Shown piece after piece: positions 11,201-20,905 of a stretch of DNA of 64,000 nucleotides. The DNA lies in assembly GCA_034440615.1 (NCBI GenBank), contig JAOTOM010005104.1:124001-188000 (forward strand), read 5' to 3'. The position numbers and the translations under genes are program-made. This DNA comes from Ashinkailepas kermadecensis. Its lineage: Eukaryota; Arthropoda; Thecostraca; Neolepadidae. The stretch's first letter is position 1. Each line of letters starts with the position of its first letter. The notes under the pieces were generated by a model. It did not search any database and was not told where the DNA came from. It worked only from the letters and a program-made list of their open reading frames with translations.

Positions 11201-12869
11201 TTTTGAATATCTGCTTCAGTAGCGAAATGCATATTGAAGTGGGTTTTCATCTTTGTGATGATCATGGTATAATTGGAAGGAAAAGACCATAAACATCTCC
11301 GGTTATGAATGCCCAATTCTGGCCGGGCTCAGAAGGGAAGTCCAATCGATTGCTTTCCCATTAGGTTGAGACGTACATTTTTTTAGGTGTAATTTCGCGC
11401 ATTTTTACCTCAGCTGTTTCATAGCATTGCTAAGAGCGACGGCGCAACCCGAACCTGGTGAGTCCGCTCCCCGTGTACATACCACCGGACGTGAGTCCGC
11501 TCCCCGTGTACATACCACCGGACGTGAGTCCGCTCCCCGTGTACATACCACCGGACGTGAGTCCGCTCCCCGTGTACATACCACCGGACGCTCGCCTGAA
11601 CGATCGAAGCCGATTTGACCTCGTCGTGCCATGACCCATCAACTGCCACGCTCTGCAGACCCCATCACTTCTTGTTGCAGCATTTCAACCCCCAATGTCC
11701 TTACTCAAAACTAGCCACTGTCTTAAGGGTGACTGATGCCATCTCACATCACAACACCACACAGTGTTAAAATAATGATTTCTCGTTAGGTGCGAGATGT
11801 CGAAACGAGTATAGCAGGATGTCGAAATGGCCATGGAAGTGGCATTATTAAAAATGTTTTAAGACCCGCAAACCCAGTTGAGGAAATTGCGTACATATCA
11901 CTGTTCCCGCTTTGCGTGTTTTAAGAGGTACCTAATTTGAGGACAACGACATCAACGATAACGATACAAACACCGATGCTACAAACTGGTATTGTATAAC
12001 ATAGAACATCACAGGTAATCCCTTTACATGGAATTGCATTACGGGATGTTCGCTATCACGATGCCGGATCCGTAATGGACAGGCTGCCTGCCTGCTGAAA
12101 CTCGCAACGACAAAGACAAACGCAGACACGGACGCAGGGCCAGAGGGCACAGGTGGCGCCACCTACCGGAGTTGAGGTAGGCGACGACGGGCTCCAGGTC
12201 GCCGTCTACAGTGGCCAGGCAAGCGTTGAGCCAGCCCCAGTCCGCCTCGCGCTGCCGGCGGCGCAGCTGCTTCAGCCGCCGCTCGTACTCGTAGTTGGAG
12301 AGGGGAGGCGAGGCTGCGACGGCGCCGCCGCCGTCGCCGCCGTCCTCCGGCTCGCCGGCCGGCCGCAGCACCTGGCACATGGCGCAGCGCCGGCTGCGCG
12401 GGTAGTTCTCGTACGTGCACGTGGCGCACGCCCATTTGCGCGGCCCGCTGGGATCGCCGTGGCGCGGTGACGGCGTCGACGGCGAGCCGCGCCGCGCCAG
12501 CGACTCGGACGACGGCGTGCGGATGTGCAGCGGCGCCAGCGCCTCGTGCAGGCTGGCGGCCGTCAGCGGCGAGGCGCGCCGCCGCGGCGACCGGCACTGC
12601 ACACACTTGACGGCGCGCGGCCAGTTGAGATAGGTGCAAAGCGTGCACGACCACCTGTCGCCGGACGGCGGAGAGGCGGAGCGCGCCGGTGCTTCGACAG
12701 GAGTGGCGCGGCCGCCGCCCGCCGACGAGCAGATGTAGATGTTGGGGTCGGCCTGCTCTGAGATCAGGTAGACGGCACGCGGCGCGTAACACATGGTGCA
12801 CTTCTTTGTGGACGGGAAGTTGTCGTACGTGCAGTATTCGCACGCCCACTTGTGCTCGGCAGAGCTCAT
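5021..12869 (-). CDS. ZRANB1: Ubiquitin thioesterase ZRANB1/TRABID, complete seven-exon gene
   Basis: An OTU-family deubiquitinase that in animals cleaves K29-, K33- and K63-linked ubiquitin and acts in Wnt and immune signalling. Exons on the - strand: 12869-12167, 9604-9505, 9246-9047, 8097-7827, 6977-6736, 6054-5926, 5274-5021. All junctions are AG/GT and phases match, giving 632 residues against about 708 in human. NZF zinc fingers have Cys at 10/13/24/27, 75/78/89/92 and 148/151/162/165. The AnkUBD follows (residues ~215-320, with LNRPAAFDVGMTLVHLAIR). The OTU domain carries nucleophile Cys392 in NRTAGDCLLDSV and general-base His531 in GYTRGHFSAL, 139 residues apart (142 in human). The shortfall is in linkers and the acidic C-terminal tail. 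The start Met precedes SSAEHKWACEYC directly. Introns carry several minisatellites. Confidence 0.96.
5275..5925. other. ZRANB1 intron 6, nothing recognised
   Basis: Unique-looking intron sequence with a G-run near 5610. No repeat or exon candidate was recognised. Confidence 0.6.
5926..6054 (-). CDS. ZRANB1: ZRANB1 exon 6: OTU catalytic histidine
   Basis: Encodes VYLPLLWDSSFC..SPICLGYTRGHFSALLPAMP, with His531. The acceptor is GGCAG/GTGT and the donor GCCG/GTAACT. The short PSSHITGAG segment replaces a longer loop in vertebrates. Confidence 0.94.
6361..6665 (+). repeat. 30-bp minisatellite in ZRANB1 intron 5, ~10 copies
   Basis: Units of GACCAGCGAGGTGTCCCC plus GATAGACACCCT repeat every 30 bp. 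The period is a multiple of three, so open frames of a 10-residue repeat appear on both strands. Placement inside an intron and the lack of a family argue against coding. Confidence 0.9.
6736..6977 (-). CDS. ZRANB1: ZRANB1 exon 5: OTU domain
   Basis: Encodes FYPRWHEYELQQTEQLQYSL through LEQLHVWALAHLIRRPVIVY and KSFRGEALGYARFE. The acceptor is CACAG/GTTC and the donor CGAAG/GTAAGA. Confidence 0.95.
7410..7645 (+). repeat. ~75-80-bp tandem repeat in ZRANB1 intron 4, 3 copies
   Basis: Three imperfect units share CTCACCTCCACCCA..ATG, TCGGCTCGC and ACCCTCTCC. The rest of intron 4 (6978-7826) looks unique, apart from a SINE-tail-like patch near 7278-7312. Confidence 0.65.
7827..8097 (-). CDS. ZRANB1: ZRANB1 exon 4: OTU catalytic cysteine
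   Basis: Encodes residues 336-424, including PIINWSLDVTERLGSRLY and the nucleophile motif NRTAGDCLLDSV (Cys392). The acceptor is TAACAG/ACATC and the donor GCGC/GTGAGT. Confidence 0.95.
8098..9046. other. ZRANB1 intron 3, nothing recognised
   Basis: AT-richer intron with no clear repeat, exon or mobile-element structure. Confidence 0.55.
9047..9246 (-). CDS. ZRANB1: ZRANB1 exon 3: AnkUBD end to OTU start
   Basis: Encodes FCQDTILSTVLSRMEG through FPCYFMTDMTWFSLPAD. The acceptor is GCCAG/GTTC and the donor GGCAG/GTCAGT. Phases join exon 2 (AG|G, Arg) and exon 4 (G|AC, Asp). Confidence 0.93.
9388..9510 (-). repeat. 37-bp tandem repeat duplicating the exon 2 splice donor of ZRANB1
   Basis: Copies of TCTCACCTGATGGC on the + strand (GCCATCAGGTGAGA on -) start at 9388, 9425, 9462 and 9499. 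The copy at 9499 is the real exon 2/intron 2 junction. The three others repeat the donor inside the intron at 37, 74 and 111 bases. Confidence 0.93.
9505..9604 (-). CDS. ZRANB1: ZRANB1 exon 2: AnkUBD segment
   Basis: A 100-base exon encoding GGDAARQLSRAEVALLNRP and FDVGMTLVHLAIR. The acceptor is GGCAG/GTGG and the donor ATCAG/GTGAGA. The donor lies inside a 37-bp tandem repeat that repeats it downstream. Reading past the true donor gives an immediate TGA. Confidence 0.93.
9925..10060. repeat. Imperfect ~33-bp repeat with KpnI-like GGTACC cores
   Basis: ACCGGCTACCGAGGTACC and variants with CTACCTA spacers are repeated about four times in ZRANB1 intron 1. Confidence 0.7.
10278..10453. repeat. 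44-bp minisatellite, 4 near-identical copies
   Basis: Units beginning GGCACCAGTGGCCGGACCTC start at 10278, 10322, 10366 and 10410. They are almost identical, so recent expansion or gene conversion is likely. Located in ZRANB1 intron 1. Confidence 0.95.
11458..11589. repeat. 33-bp minisatellite, 4 identical copies
   Basis: Units beginning GTGAGTCCGCTCCCCGTGTA start at 11458, 11491, 11524 and 11557 in ZRANB1 intron 1. The + strand unit begins with a GTGAGT string, but the gene runs on the other strand. Confidence 0.95.
11761..12060 (+). repeat. Dispersed repeat family 'GTGTTAAAATAATG', copy 1
   Basis: Begins AGTGTTAAAATAATG, continues with GAGATGTCGAAACGAG and GGATGTCGAA, and ends near ACTGGTATTGTATAACAT..CACAGGTAATCCC. 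Matching copies lie at 17794 (interrupted) and 52291. No protein or clear terminal repeats are seen. Confidence 0.75.
12167..12869 (-). CDS. ZRANB1: ZRANB1 exon 1: three NZF zinc fingers
   Basis: Encodes residues 1-234 plus one base. Each finger has the W-x-C-x2-C-x10-C-x2-C RanBP2/NZF pattern (KWACEYC.., RWSCTLC.., KWACATC..). The linkers are Ser/Pro/Arg-rich. The exon ends LNSG within ADWGWLNACLATVDGDLE, the start of the AnkUBD. The donor is CCG/GTAGGT. GC is very high. Confidence 0.95.
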
Positions 12870-13017
12870 GACGTCGAGGCCAGGTAGCGGCGGTTCAGTG
12901 ACGCTCGATATCCTCTACTGAAGCGTCACCAGTCCACTGGCCAACTGGCCGCACACACTGCAGAAAACGACGGATGGTTAGTTATAAAATGGAATTATTT
13001 CCAGGGTTGGAAAAACA

Positions 13018-13540
13018 GTCTGTTCATGGACTTTTGGTATCCAGAACATTATCCTATCCGGAAAAGCATCCTCACAGTTCTCTCATTTGGAGGTTGAATG
13101 GTGTTGTTTGAGAATGAACTACTCTGTGCTAACATGCTCACGATTCACTGGGAAGTGCAAACTAAGACTCTGATGCCACGGGCTGGAAGAAAAATATCCT
13201 CCCCATATCCAATAACCCAAAAATTTCCCTTTTCCACATCCAGAATTCCAAAGCCAACCCTGATTATGTCCCAAGAAAACTCACAGCTCGTGTAAAAAAT
13301 AGCCTGTTCGTGGATCATATCATCCAGAACAGTATGCTCTCCAGAAAAGTATCCTCCCATTTCTATACTGTGGAGGTTGAATGGTGCTATATGACAATGA
13401 ACTGCTCCATGAGAAAGCACTCAAGGTTCACTGGAAAGTGCAAACTGGGATTCTGATGTCACAGACTTGAAGAAAATATCCTCTCCATATTTGATTAGCC
13501 AACAATTTTCCATTCCATACCCATTATTACAAAGCACAAA
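13018..13540 (+). repeat. Diverged tandem duplication, ~290-bp unit
   Basis: Segments 13018-13270 and 13308-13540 share GGAGGTTGAATGGTG, TTCACTGG.AAGTGCAAACT and GAAAATATCCTC in the same order. No coding signature was seen. This lies upstream of ZRANB1 exon 1, whose promoter is not recognisable by eye. Confidence 0.7.
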
Positions 13541-13753
13541 TTGAACCATAAGCTTGACATTTATATAGAAGAAGCCTCTGACCACAAATTTGAAGAAAAA
13601 ATGTATCGACTGGACTTGCTGAAGCTTACCCAGCAACTTCTTCATCGACCATTTCTTTGGGAAATCACATGTGAGCAAGGTATTCACAATTTCAAATCAC
13701 AGCACTTAGCATTGACACAGTGGATGGTGCAGACCCCTTTGATGATAATGATG

Positions 13754-13845
13754 ATCCAACATCAGTAGGTTTTAGGCAATCCAACATCAATAGGTTTTGG
13801 GGTATCCAACATGAGTAGGTTACAGATAATCCAAGATCAGTAGGT
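13754..13845 (+). repeat. ~29-bp short tandem repeat
   Basis: About four copies of ATCCAACATCAGTAGGTT and variants. Confidence 0.75.
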
Positions 13846-14229
13846 CCTAGGTGAGCAAACACCAGGCTTGGTTAGGTCTTTATATTTTGTAATTTTACAT
13901 TACCATTTATTATACATTACCCCTCCCAATCCCCATATTCTGTCCCACACTTTTCCAATAATTTGTTGGATGGAGAGGAGAGGGAATAGCATGCATCTTC
14001 ATTGTGAAGTTTTGATCATGTTTTTAATGCTATTTGAATGAATTTGATTCTCTTTTCTTGGTAACTGACTACTTCTTGAGATATAATTACTTCAACTTGA
14101 ACTGCTTATATCTTCAAAAGTTGTCAATTCACAAATAAATGAATATCAAATTAATTCAAATCACATCAGAAAGCACCAGGAAAACTTCACCAAAAACAGA
14201 CATAAGGGCTTCTTTTATACACTTACACT

Positions 14230-14398
14230 GAGCTTAGCTGTCCACCACCTGGACTGGTCTAACTTGGATTGATGACCCCTATGTGATACCCTAAATAGAA
14301 GAGGTCATTCAGATTAACATTTTCTAACCATTTCAGTATTGTACACATCTCAAACATCCCTTAATATCACATGCTTGAGTGAGTCCACATCTAATGTC
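14230..14398 (-). mobile_element. LINE remnant B, C-terminal reverse-transcriptase tail
   Basis: The - strand matches the end of the LINE copy at 29880-30443 (the stretch reading GTGTACAATACTGAAATGG and GGTCATCAATCC, and the 'ACTCACTCAAG' segment). The insertion at 14399 separates it from the RT-like segment at 16190-16760. Confidence 0.6.
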
Positions 14399-15286
14399 AT
14401 AACACGCGCCCTGGAGGGCCTCTGAAAATTACGCGCACTGGAGGGGGGGTGGCGAATGGAGGAACGAAATTCGCAGGGTGGATGGGTACGGTAGTGAACT
14501 CTATTGTGTGCAAATGTCATGACCTTAGGCCAATATCTTCGAGGTCAAATGAGGTCACATTTGTCAAAATTTTGTTTTGCGTGGCTTGGCTTGTCATTGT
14601 TATGGATCACTGTGATTGTGCTTAAATGCTCCAAAATGGGCATGAATGATGTTTTGGACATTACTAATGATGCAATACAGATGCTAGACCCGACATTTAA
14701 CCTCAGGTCACCTATATAGCAGCACTTGATCGGGTCAGTTACCTGTTCCAGTTACCGGAACCCGGCCGCCCGCCCGACTGCTCCGTCGGGCAGCTCGGCG
14801 CAATCGGCTTCCCGAAGAAAGGAGTGAAGTAGATGAATAAAGTATGGAAATGCAATGACAAACAGTACACAATGACAAACAGTAGTGCATTTATGACAAC
14901 ATTCCAGTTGACCAAGTTTGGTTCCATTAACCTGTCATGAACTTGACCTGACTTGACCTCGGTGACCCAACATGGCCTTGAAACTATATAGCATATCAAT
15001 ATACATCAAACAAGTCGCTAGTGTTGCCAAGAACACTTCCCTTTTGCGAATACGGGAAGCGCACCAGCGCCGATTTTGTGGTCTGGCGCTACTAATTTTT
15101 TAACTTCGGACCCTAACTCGGAGAAAATGTCGGCCGATATCCATTTTTCTTGCTTTAAACGACGCGCCCGTCATTTCTAAGCAGGTACGTAAAAAATGGA
15201 GTATATCGACCGGTACAATCTGGTGTTATGTACGAAAAACCGGAGGGGTGTGCTGATTTCGCCCCCCCCTCCAGTACGCGTGATAA
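14399..15286. mobile_element. TTAA-type inverted-repeat element, copy 1
   Basis: Starts ATAACACGCGCCCTGGAGGG and ends CCTCCAGTACGCGTGATAA, giving inverted ends close to TTAACACGCGCACTGGAGG. The interior matches 25356-26292 throughout (TTCGCAGGGTGGATGGG, GTTTTGGACATTACTAATG, GTTACCTGTTCCAGTTACC). It encodes no protein family I recognise, so it is probably non-autonomous. The flanking TTAA has decayed. Confidence 0.8.
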
Positions 15287-15375
15287 GCCTCTCCCACCAT
15301 TCTAAATTTGCTATTCAACTGCAAACTAGGTTTACACTGGGGTTTAGGGTGTTGGTGGCTCAGTGGTCAACTCTT

Positions 15376-16060
15376 CTTCCCCATCAGATCCTCACACCCT
15401 GTCTGGGGGTCCTTATATACCCCCTTCTAATTTTATATCTAAACATTGCACAAAAACGTAAGTGGTGTCATCGGAAAGCGCTCGACGAGTACGGCCTGAA
15501 ATCACCCCAAACATTGTATACCAAAAAAAGTGGCGTCACTATGGACAGGGTGTTAAGTGATTGCAACTGATATGTTTATGGCTCTAGGGAGTTCATTTTG
15601 GGGGAGATTTCAATAAAATAACAAAAATATTTGGAGTCAGAAAAGAAAGGCGAAATCGATCATGGCCCTAACATATTTGCCCACCCAACACAACTTTTTT
15701 AAATTTCTGCGATTTTTCAAATGTTGAGTTTTCAATTTTCTTCACTTTTTTTTAATGGGTAGGGCAGACAGTAAAACATCGTTGCAAGTCAGCTTGCTCC
15801 CTAAAAAAAAACGCTTACTTTAACCATAATATTAGATTTTAGCCATAATGGGCAAATATGCAAAACTAATACATCAAAAATGAACAGATCCAAGAATTCC
15901 TCAGGTGCATTTTGTTGCATGCCTAAAAGATTAGCAAACACTGAAAGTTGCATTCAAATATCCTTACCCATTAAAGTGTGACAACTGGCTAAACTTTTTT
16001 GGAGGTGACCTCACTTGACCTTGAATAACTAATTGACTGCAGCTGACCTGACCTCAACAT
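15376..16060. repeat. Repeat block that accompanies the TTAA element, copy 1
   Basis: Collinear with 26300-26990: TCAGATCCTCACACC, GGTGTCATCGGAAAGCGCTC, GAGTTCATTTTGGGGGAGAT and TTTTTAATGGGTA. The copy at 30708 lacks this block. It is therefore either a separate element next to the first or part of a larger duplicated unit. Confidence 0.7.
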
Positions 16061-16189
16061 GCAAAATTGGGCAATATGCAACATGCAAAACATCTGGCAT
16101 GCAAAAGGTACTGGCCTTGATTAACTGCAGTGCCTGCCCCTCCTGCCAGGATGAGAGGCATGCAATGCCATATGGTCTCCACTGCTGAG

Positions 16190-16760
16190 TGAGTCATACA
16201 TAAACCTACAACTAACCAACACTGTAATCTTTCTAGCACACCAATAATGCTTTCAAAGTGAGGGCTTCTTGCCTGTAGACAATATGTCAAGTGGGGTTGC
16301 ACATAGGCAAAGTACAATTTCTTCCTTTCATACTGAGCACTCCCATTGATGATTCCTAGCATTCCAATTTCCCCATTCGTAGCTGAGTTGTATATTTTTG
16401 TTATTTAATGTGGCAAAACTACACCCAAAAATCATATTCCTCTTAAATAGCATTCAGTTTGCTACAATCAAGTGTATATCTAAATTGTCCCCCTCAAGAC
16501 ACCACATGTGCAACCTTACACTTTTAGTTGAAAGCTATGCCATTAATGAGCCTACATTTTATGTGTTCTTAGTCCATCTGAATATTGCTGGAATCATCAC
16601 TATTAGTGGTCATTCCTATCAGTTTAATGTTATCATCAAATGAAACATGTTACTCCCCAGCCCTATCTCAATGTTGTTCACAAATATGATAAAGAGAAGT
16701 GGATCTAGAACAGAGCCTTGTCACACTCCACTCAGAACATTCTTCAATAAATTTGTGCTT
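16190..16760 (-). pseudogene. LINE remnant B, reverse-transcriptase fragments (CR1/Jockey-like)
   Basis: The - strand reads LYFAYVQPHLTYCLQA, close to the RT C-terminal region of the LINE at 30213-30443. 16400-16760 parallels 33450-33790, including the stretch for SGV..GSVLDPLLFI-type sequence (+ strand 'agaacagagccttgtcacactcc'). Frameshifts and stops are many, so it is dead. Confidence 0.7.
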
Positions 16761-17240
16761 TAAGGTGTTTTGGGAATTACTGTAATTTTTTTTCAGAATA
16801 AATGTCCATGAACATGATTTGGAGGATGCTACCACTTGTTTTCAACACTAGTGCTTACATTTTGGTTGATTGTAGTGCACATTCCTATACTATGTCATCA
16901 ATGCAGCACTGCCATTGTATGTGCCATAATGTATCCATCCTTCACTGGGTGCTTCTCAGATGTGATTAAGGGGAAATTCAACACTCCATGCAGTTGATTC
17001 AACACTTCTTGATGTCAAAAACTCCTAGTTTCCACCTTTTTGCCACATATATGGCACACACTTATTAGCTGACATGAGCACTGGCAGGAACTTGGTGTGA
17101 CTGGGAAAGACTGCACAGGCTGGGACATGACATAGGATGCTGTCATGCCATGCATATCAATTTTTGTTTTTAGATTATAATATATTCGTTTATATCAACT
17201 TGGATTAAATTTGGCTAGGTTAGGTTTAGTTTGCTTGTTT
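16759..17240 (+). repeat. Partial copy of 'element X' arm
   Basis: AAGGTGTTTTGGGAATTACT, CAGAATAA..CATGAACATG and TCAACACTCCATGCAGTTGA match the left part of 17985-18693 in order. Confidence 0.65.
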
Positions 17241-17793
17241 ATTTATTTGGGCTTAAGGGTGCCTGAACTGCTAGTGGTTATCTAGCACCCAAGGGTAGGT
17301 TTGGTTTTCCTGTTTAATTATTATCACTTGTACTTCATTAATTTTTTTAGAAAAGGCAGGAAAGCTACAGTAGATGGCCGGAGCTGAAATGTTGTCAATA
17401 TGACTAAGTCCATTCATGAGTGTGAAAAATGGCTTTGGTGTGTGCAAGTTGTGACCCAGTCCCATACATCATTAAACTTTCTGATCAAATTCATATGCTA
17501 TAATTGTGCAAAGGCCTGCCTGTTTCAGGAAGATAGACATCAGTGGGAGTGTTATGAAACGTTTTGTGTCACTAATTTAAAAGAGAAGAGGTGTGAGTTT
17601 GTGACAAGCAACTACAAGAGAACATTGCTTGACACAACCTACCATGAACCATGACAAGCAAACACAAGAAACCATGTGTTTCATTAGCTTGTGGTTGGAA
17701 AAAGATTGGAACTACAGGTCAGCATTCTGTCTCATTAGGATATGTGAACCACTTGTAGCATTAGCCAATCAAAGCTGCAATACCATGCCTAGT

Positions 17794-19080
17794 GTTAAAA
17801 TAATGGTTTTTATTAGGTGTGGGATGTCAAAACAAGTACAGTAGGATGTTGAAACTTGTCATGGAAACAATATCACTTAACATGACTTATAAGTTTTCTA
17901 ACTATAATCAAACAGCATGCTCATGTGCATATATTTCCTGTTTCAAAATACCTAATTTAGTGGTAACTATTTTGGTATTGTTTTGATAAAAGGTTTTTGG
18001 AATTCTTGTAATTTTCTTCCAGAATACCATGTTTATGAATGCATATTGGAAGATGTGGCCACTCTCTTTCACCACTTGTGCTTACCTCTTGGTTTATCAT
18101 AGCTATAATTTATATAATGTGCCATACATGCCACACTGCTGTTTTTTTGTGCAATAATTTATCCATCCCTCACCTGGCACTTCTCAGATGTGATGAAAGG
18201 GACATTCAACACTCCATGCAGTTGATTCAACACTTCACATCGAAAATGCTTAGTTTCTGCCTCTTTATCACACAGATCATGCACCACTATTATTCCACAA
18301 GAACACAGATGGAAACTGCACAGGCTGCACCGATCAGGTTGTGACATACGGATGACGTCACAATATACAGTAGAGTTGTGTCTTTAGATGATAATATATT
18401 AGTTTATATTACTTTAGATTGGAGTGTATCTAAGTATATTACGTTAGGTTTGGTTACGTTATGTTAAGCTACTTTGACCATCTCATTAAGATATGTGAAC
18501 CATTTGTAGTGTTAGCCAATCAAAGCCTCAGTGCCATACACATGACATCATCACACCATACCAATGTGATTATGTCATCGTTCAAATTGAAAAGTAAGCA
18601 TGAGCTGCAAAAATGAGTGGTCGCATCTTCCGAATCATGTTCATAAACATAGTATTCTGAAAAAAACTCCAAAAATTTCCAACACCTTTTATCAAAAATT
18701 TACCACTGTTTTAGTGATAGCGATACAAAATACATTTCCCTCTAAACTGAATGGGCACCAAATGACTGTGTAGTTGGAGTGCCATTAAGTCCAAATAATC
18801 AATCAACCTTATCAACTGATATTGTATAACAGACCACATCACAGGTAGTCCTCTTACCCTGGATTTGTGCTAAGAGTTGTTTGTGTGTTACAATTTGCAA
18901 TAATAAGCATCAGCATGATATATTATGTGCAAGATACTGATGGAAATTAGATATGAAGACTTCATAACAACTCATCACTAAGCATAATGTCAATTCTTTG
19001 TTAGAAAGGATGCCAATTCAGTGTTCAGAAAGTGGTATATTCAACCCAATTTTACAAATAATTCATCACTGCATGCCTGG
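17794..19080 (+). repeat. Dispersed repeat family 'GTGTTAAAATAATG', copy 2, split by an insertion
   Basis: The left half is 17794-17984. The right half resumes at 18694 (AAAAATTTACCACT..GATACAAA) and contains TGATATTGTATAACAGACC, CACATCACAGGTAGTCC and GTGGTATATTCAACCC at the end. Order and content follow copies 11761 and 52291, showing that 17985-18693 was inserted into it. Confidence 0.7.
17985..18693. mobile_element. Inverted-repeat element X nested in another repeat
   Basis: The left end GATAAAAGGTTTTTGGAATT and the reverse complement of the right end GATAAAAGGTGTTGGAAATT form inverted arms of about 110 bp (both run into CAGAATAC.ATGTTTATGAA and GGAAGATG.GACCACTC). The 709-bp element interrupts the dispersed repeat at 17794-19080. 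Partial copies lie at 16759 and, inverted, at 19100-19210. No transposase was seen. Confidence 0.75.
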
Positions 19081-19373
19081 GACATCATCACACTGTACCA
19101 ATATGACAATGACATCATCATTCAAATTGAGAAGCATGAATGTTGAAAACAAGTGGTAGCATCTCAGAATCATGTTCATAAACATGGCATTCTGAGAAAA
19201 AAAAATAAAGGAGTCCAACAACAACTTAAGCACACATTTTCCCAATTATTCTCATGGAAGTCCCATGCAAATCAACATCACATCTTATGGAAGTCAAAGC
19301 CTTATTAACAGGAGGTGAAAGCAGGATTCCATGAAGTAATAGCTTCCATCTAAATCTTGGAATTCCAAGACAC

Positions 19374-20905
19374 TAGGTGGTTTTACAGAGGCAATAGTCG
19401 GTTTTACAGCGGAAATTTGCTCCCAGGTCACGTGGTCTCAGGAACAAGATAGAGGGAGAAGGCTTAATGATCCACATAAATTAAAAGCAACCAGCAAATC
19501 TAATTCTCATAACAGTTTTAATAACGAAATAGTTTTTACTGTCGATGCTGCTGAAATAAGTAGAATTAAACTTACGAACATTAGCAAATAACAATAAGCT
19601 TTTTGATTTCTGTGGAGCCTGCACCCAGCTCTATGCTATCTGGCAGCCGACGAATGACTGCCAGATGACAAATTGGAGCTATTGTTAAATTAGCGAAGGA
19701 TACAGTTATAAGCTGATTTACTGAGCAACGGTAGAGAAAATGATAACAAGTATACTTAATTGATGTCAACCAAGTTTATAAATAGATACCTGATACTCCC
19801 GACATGCTCACACCGCACAACTAATAAATATTCACAACACACCCAACGAGTAGGACGCTCGTGCACCGACTGATCCGTTACTTGCTGTCTATTGGGATAT
19901 GGGTTTTGGAATATAAAATGGTTTAAGGAAAATTATACTAAAACAATCAGTCTAAAATCGTTTTATTCTCACCACCAAGAAAAAGTTTTGTTAATGAAAA
20001 ACCTAAGAAAAACGAGTGAAACCAATTCTTGTTAATAATAAATGTTTGTCTATGTACTTTTTTAGTTAGTGTCTGGAATGTTTAGTTGAAGCAAGGAATG
20101 ACTTGGAAGGATGAAAAGCGACTAGACGGGAGAGCAAATAGCCGCTGTAAAACCGACTAATGTGCTCTCCCATCTAGTCTATTTAGATCCTTCCAAGTGA
20201 ATTTTTGGCTTCAACAAAACATTCCAGATATGCACTTTAAAAAATTATGCATACAGCATTTAATACCAAGAAGAATTGGTTTCAATACATTTTTGCACCT
20301 TCTTCAATCACAATTATTATTTGGTGATGGAAAGAAAACAGTGTTAGACAGAGTATCTTTAGTATAATTTGAACAAGTCATTTTATATTCCAGAACCCAT
20401 ACCCCAACATGCAAATCAGTTGTTACATGAGCATCCTACTCTTGAGTTGTGTTGTGAATACTCATCATTTGTGGAGTGTGAGGCTGAGCATGTAAGGAGT
20501 ATCAGGTATGGATGTATAAACTTGGTTGGTATTGATAGAAGTATACTTTTTTCTCATTTGATCTACTGTTGTTCAGAAAATTGAGTTATTACTGTAGCCT
20601 TTGCCAGTTTAACCATACCACCACTTTGTGATCTCACAGTCATACATTAGCCACCAGATACAGTAGAGCTGAGTGCAGTCTCAACAAAAATCAGAAAGCA
20701 TATTATTATTTGCTAATGATCTTAAGTTTAATTCTACATATTTTGAGTGTTCATAGTAAAAACTGTTTTGTTATTGAAACTGCTGTGGGAATTAGAATCA
20801 GTAATGGTTTCTAATTTATGTGGATCAATATGCCAGGTTTCCTCACTCTATCTTGTTCCAGAGCTCACATGATCTGGGAGCAAAAAGCCACTGTAAAACC
20901 ACCTA
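19374..20905. mobile_element. 1.5-kb palindrome of two TIR elements with TAGTCGGTTTTACAG ends
   Basis: Element A (19395-20159) has inverted ends TAGTCGGTTTTACAGCGG..TTTGCTC and ..GAGAGCAAATAGCCGCTGTAAAACCGACTA. Bases 20160-20905 are the reverse complement of A without its last ~20 bp, ending AGCCACTGTAAAACCACCTA. An extra TAGGTGGTTTTACAG lies at 19374. The arms match in TCTTGTTCC, CCACATAAATTA, AACAGTTTT and TTAGCAAATAA, with many substitutions. No protein is seen. Confidence 0.85.

Noticed and set aside
12163..12849. Alternative - strand frame rich in Arg/Ala over ZRANB1 exon 1
   Set aside because: A shadow frame; the neighbouring frame has three perfect NZF fingers.
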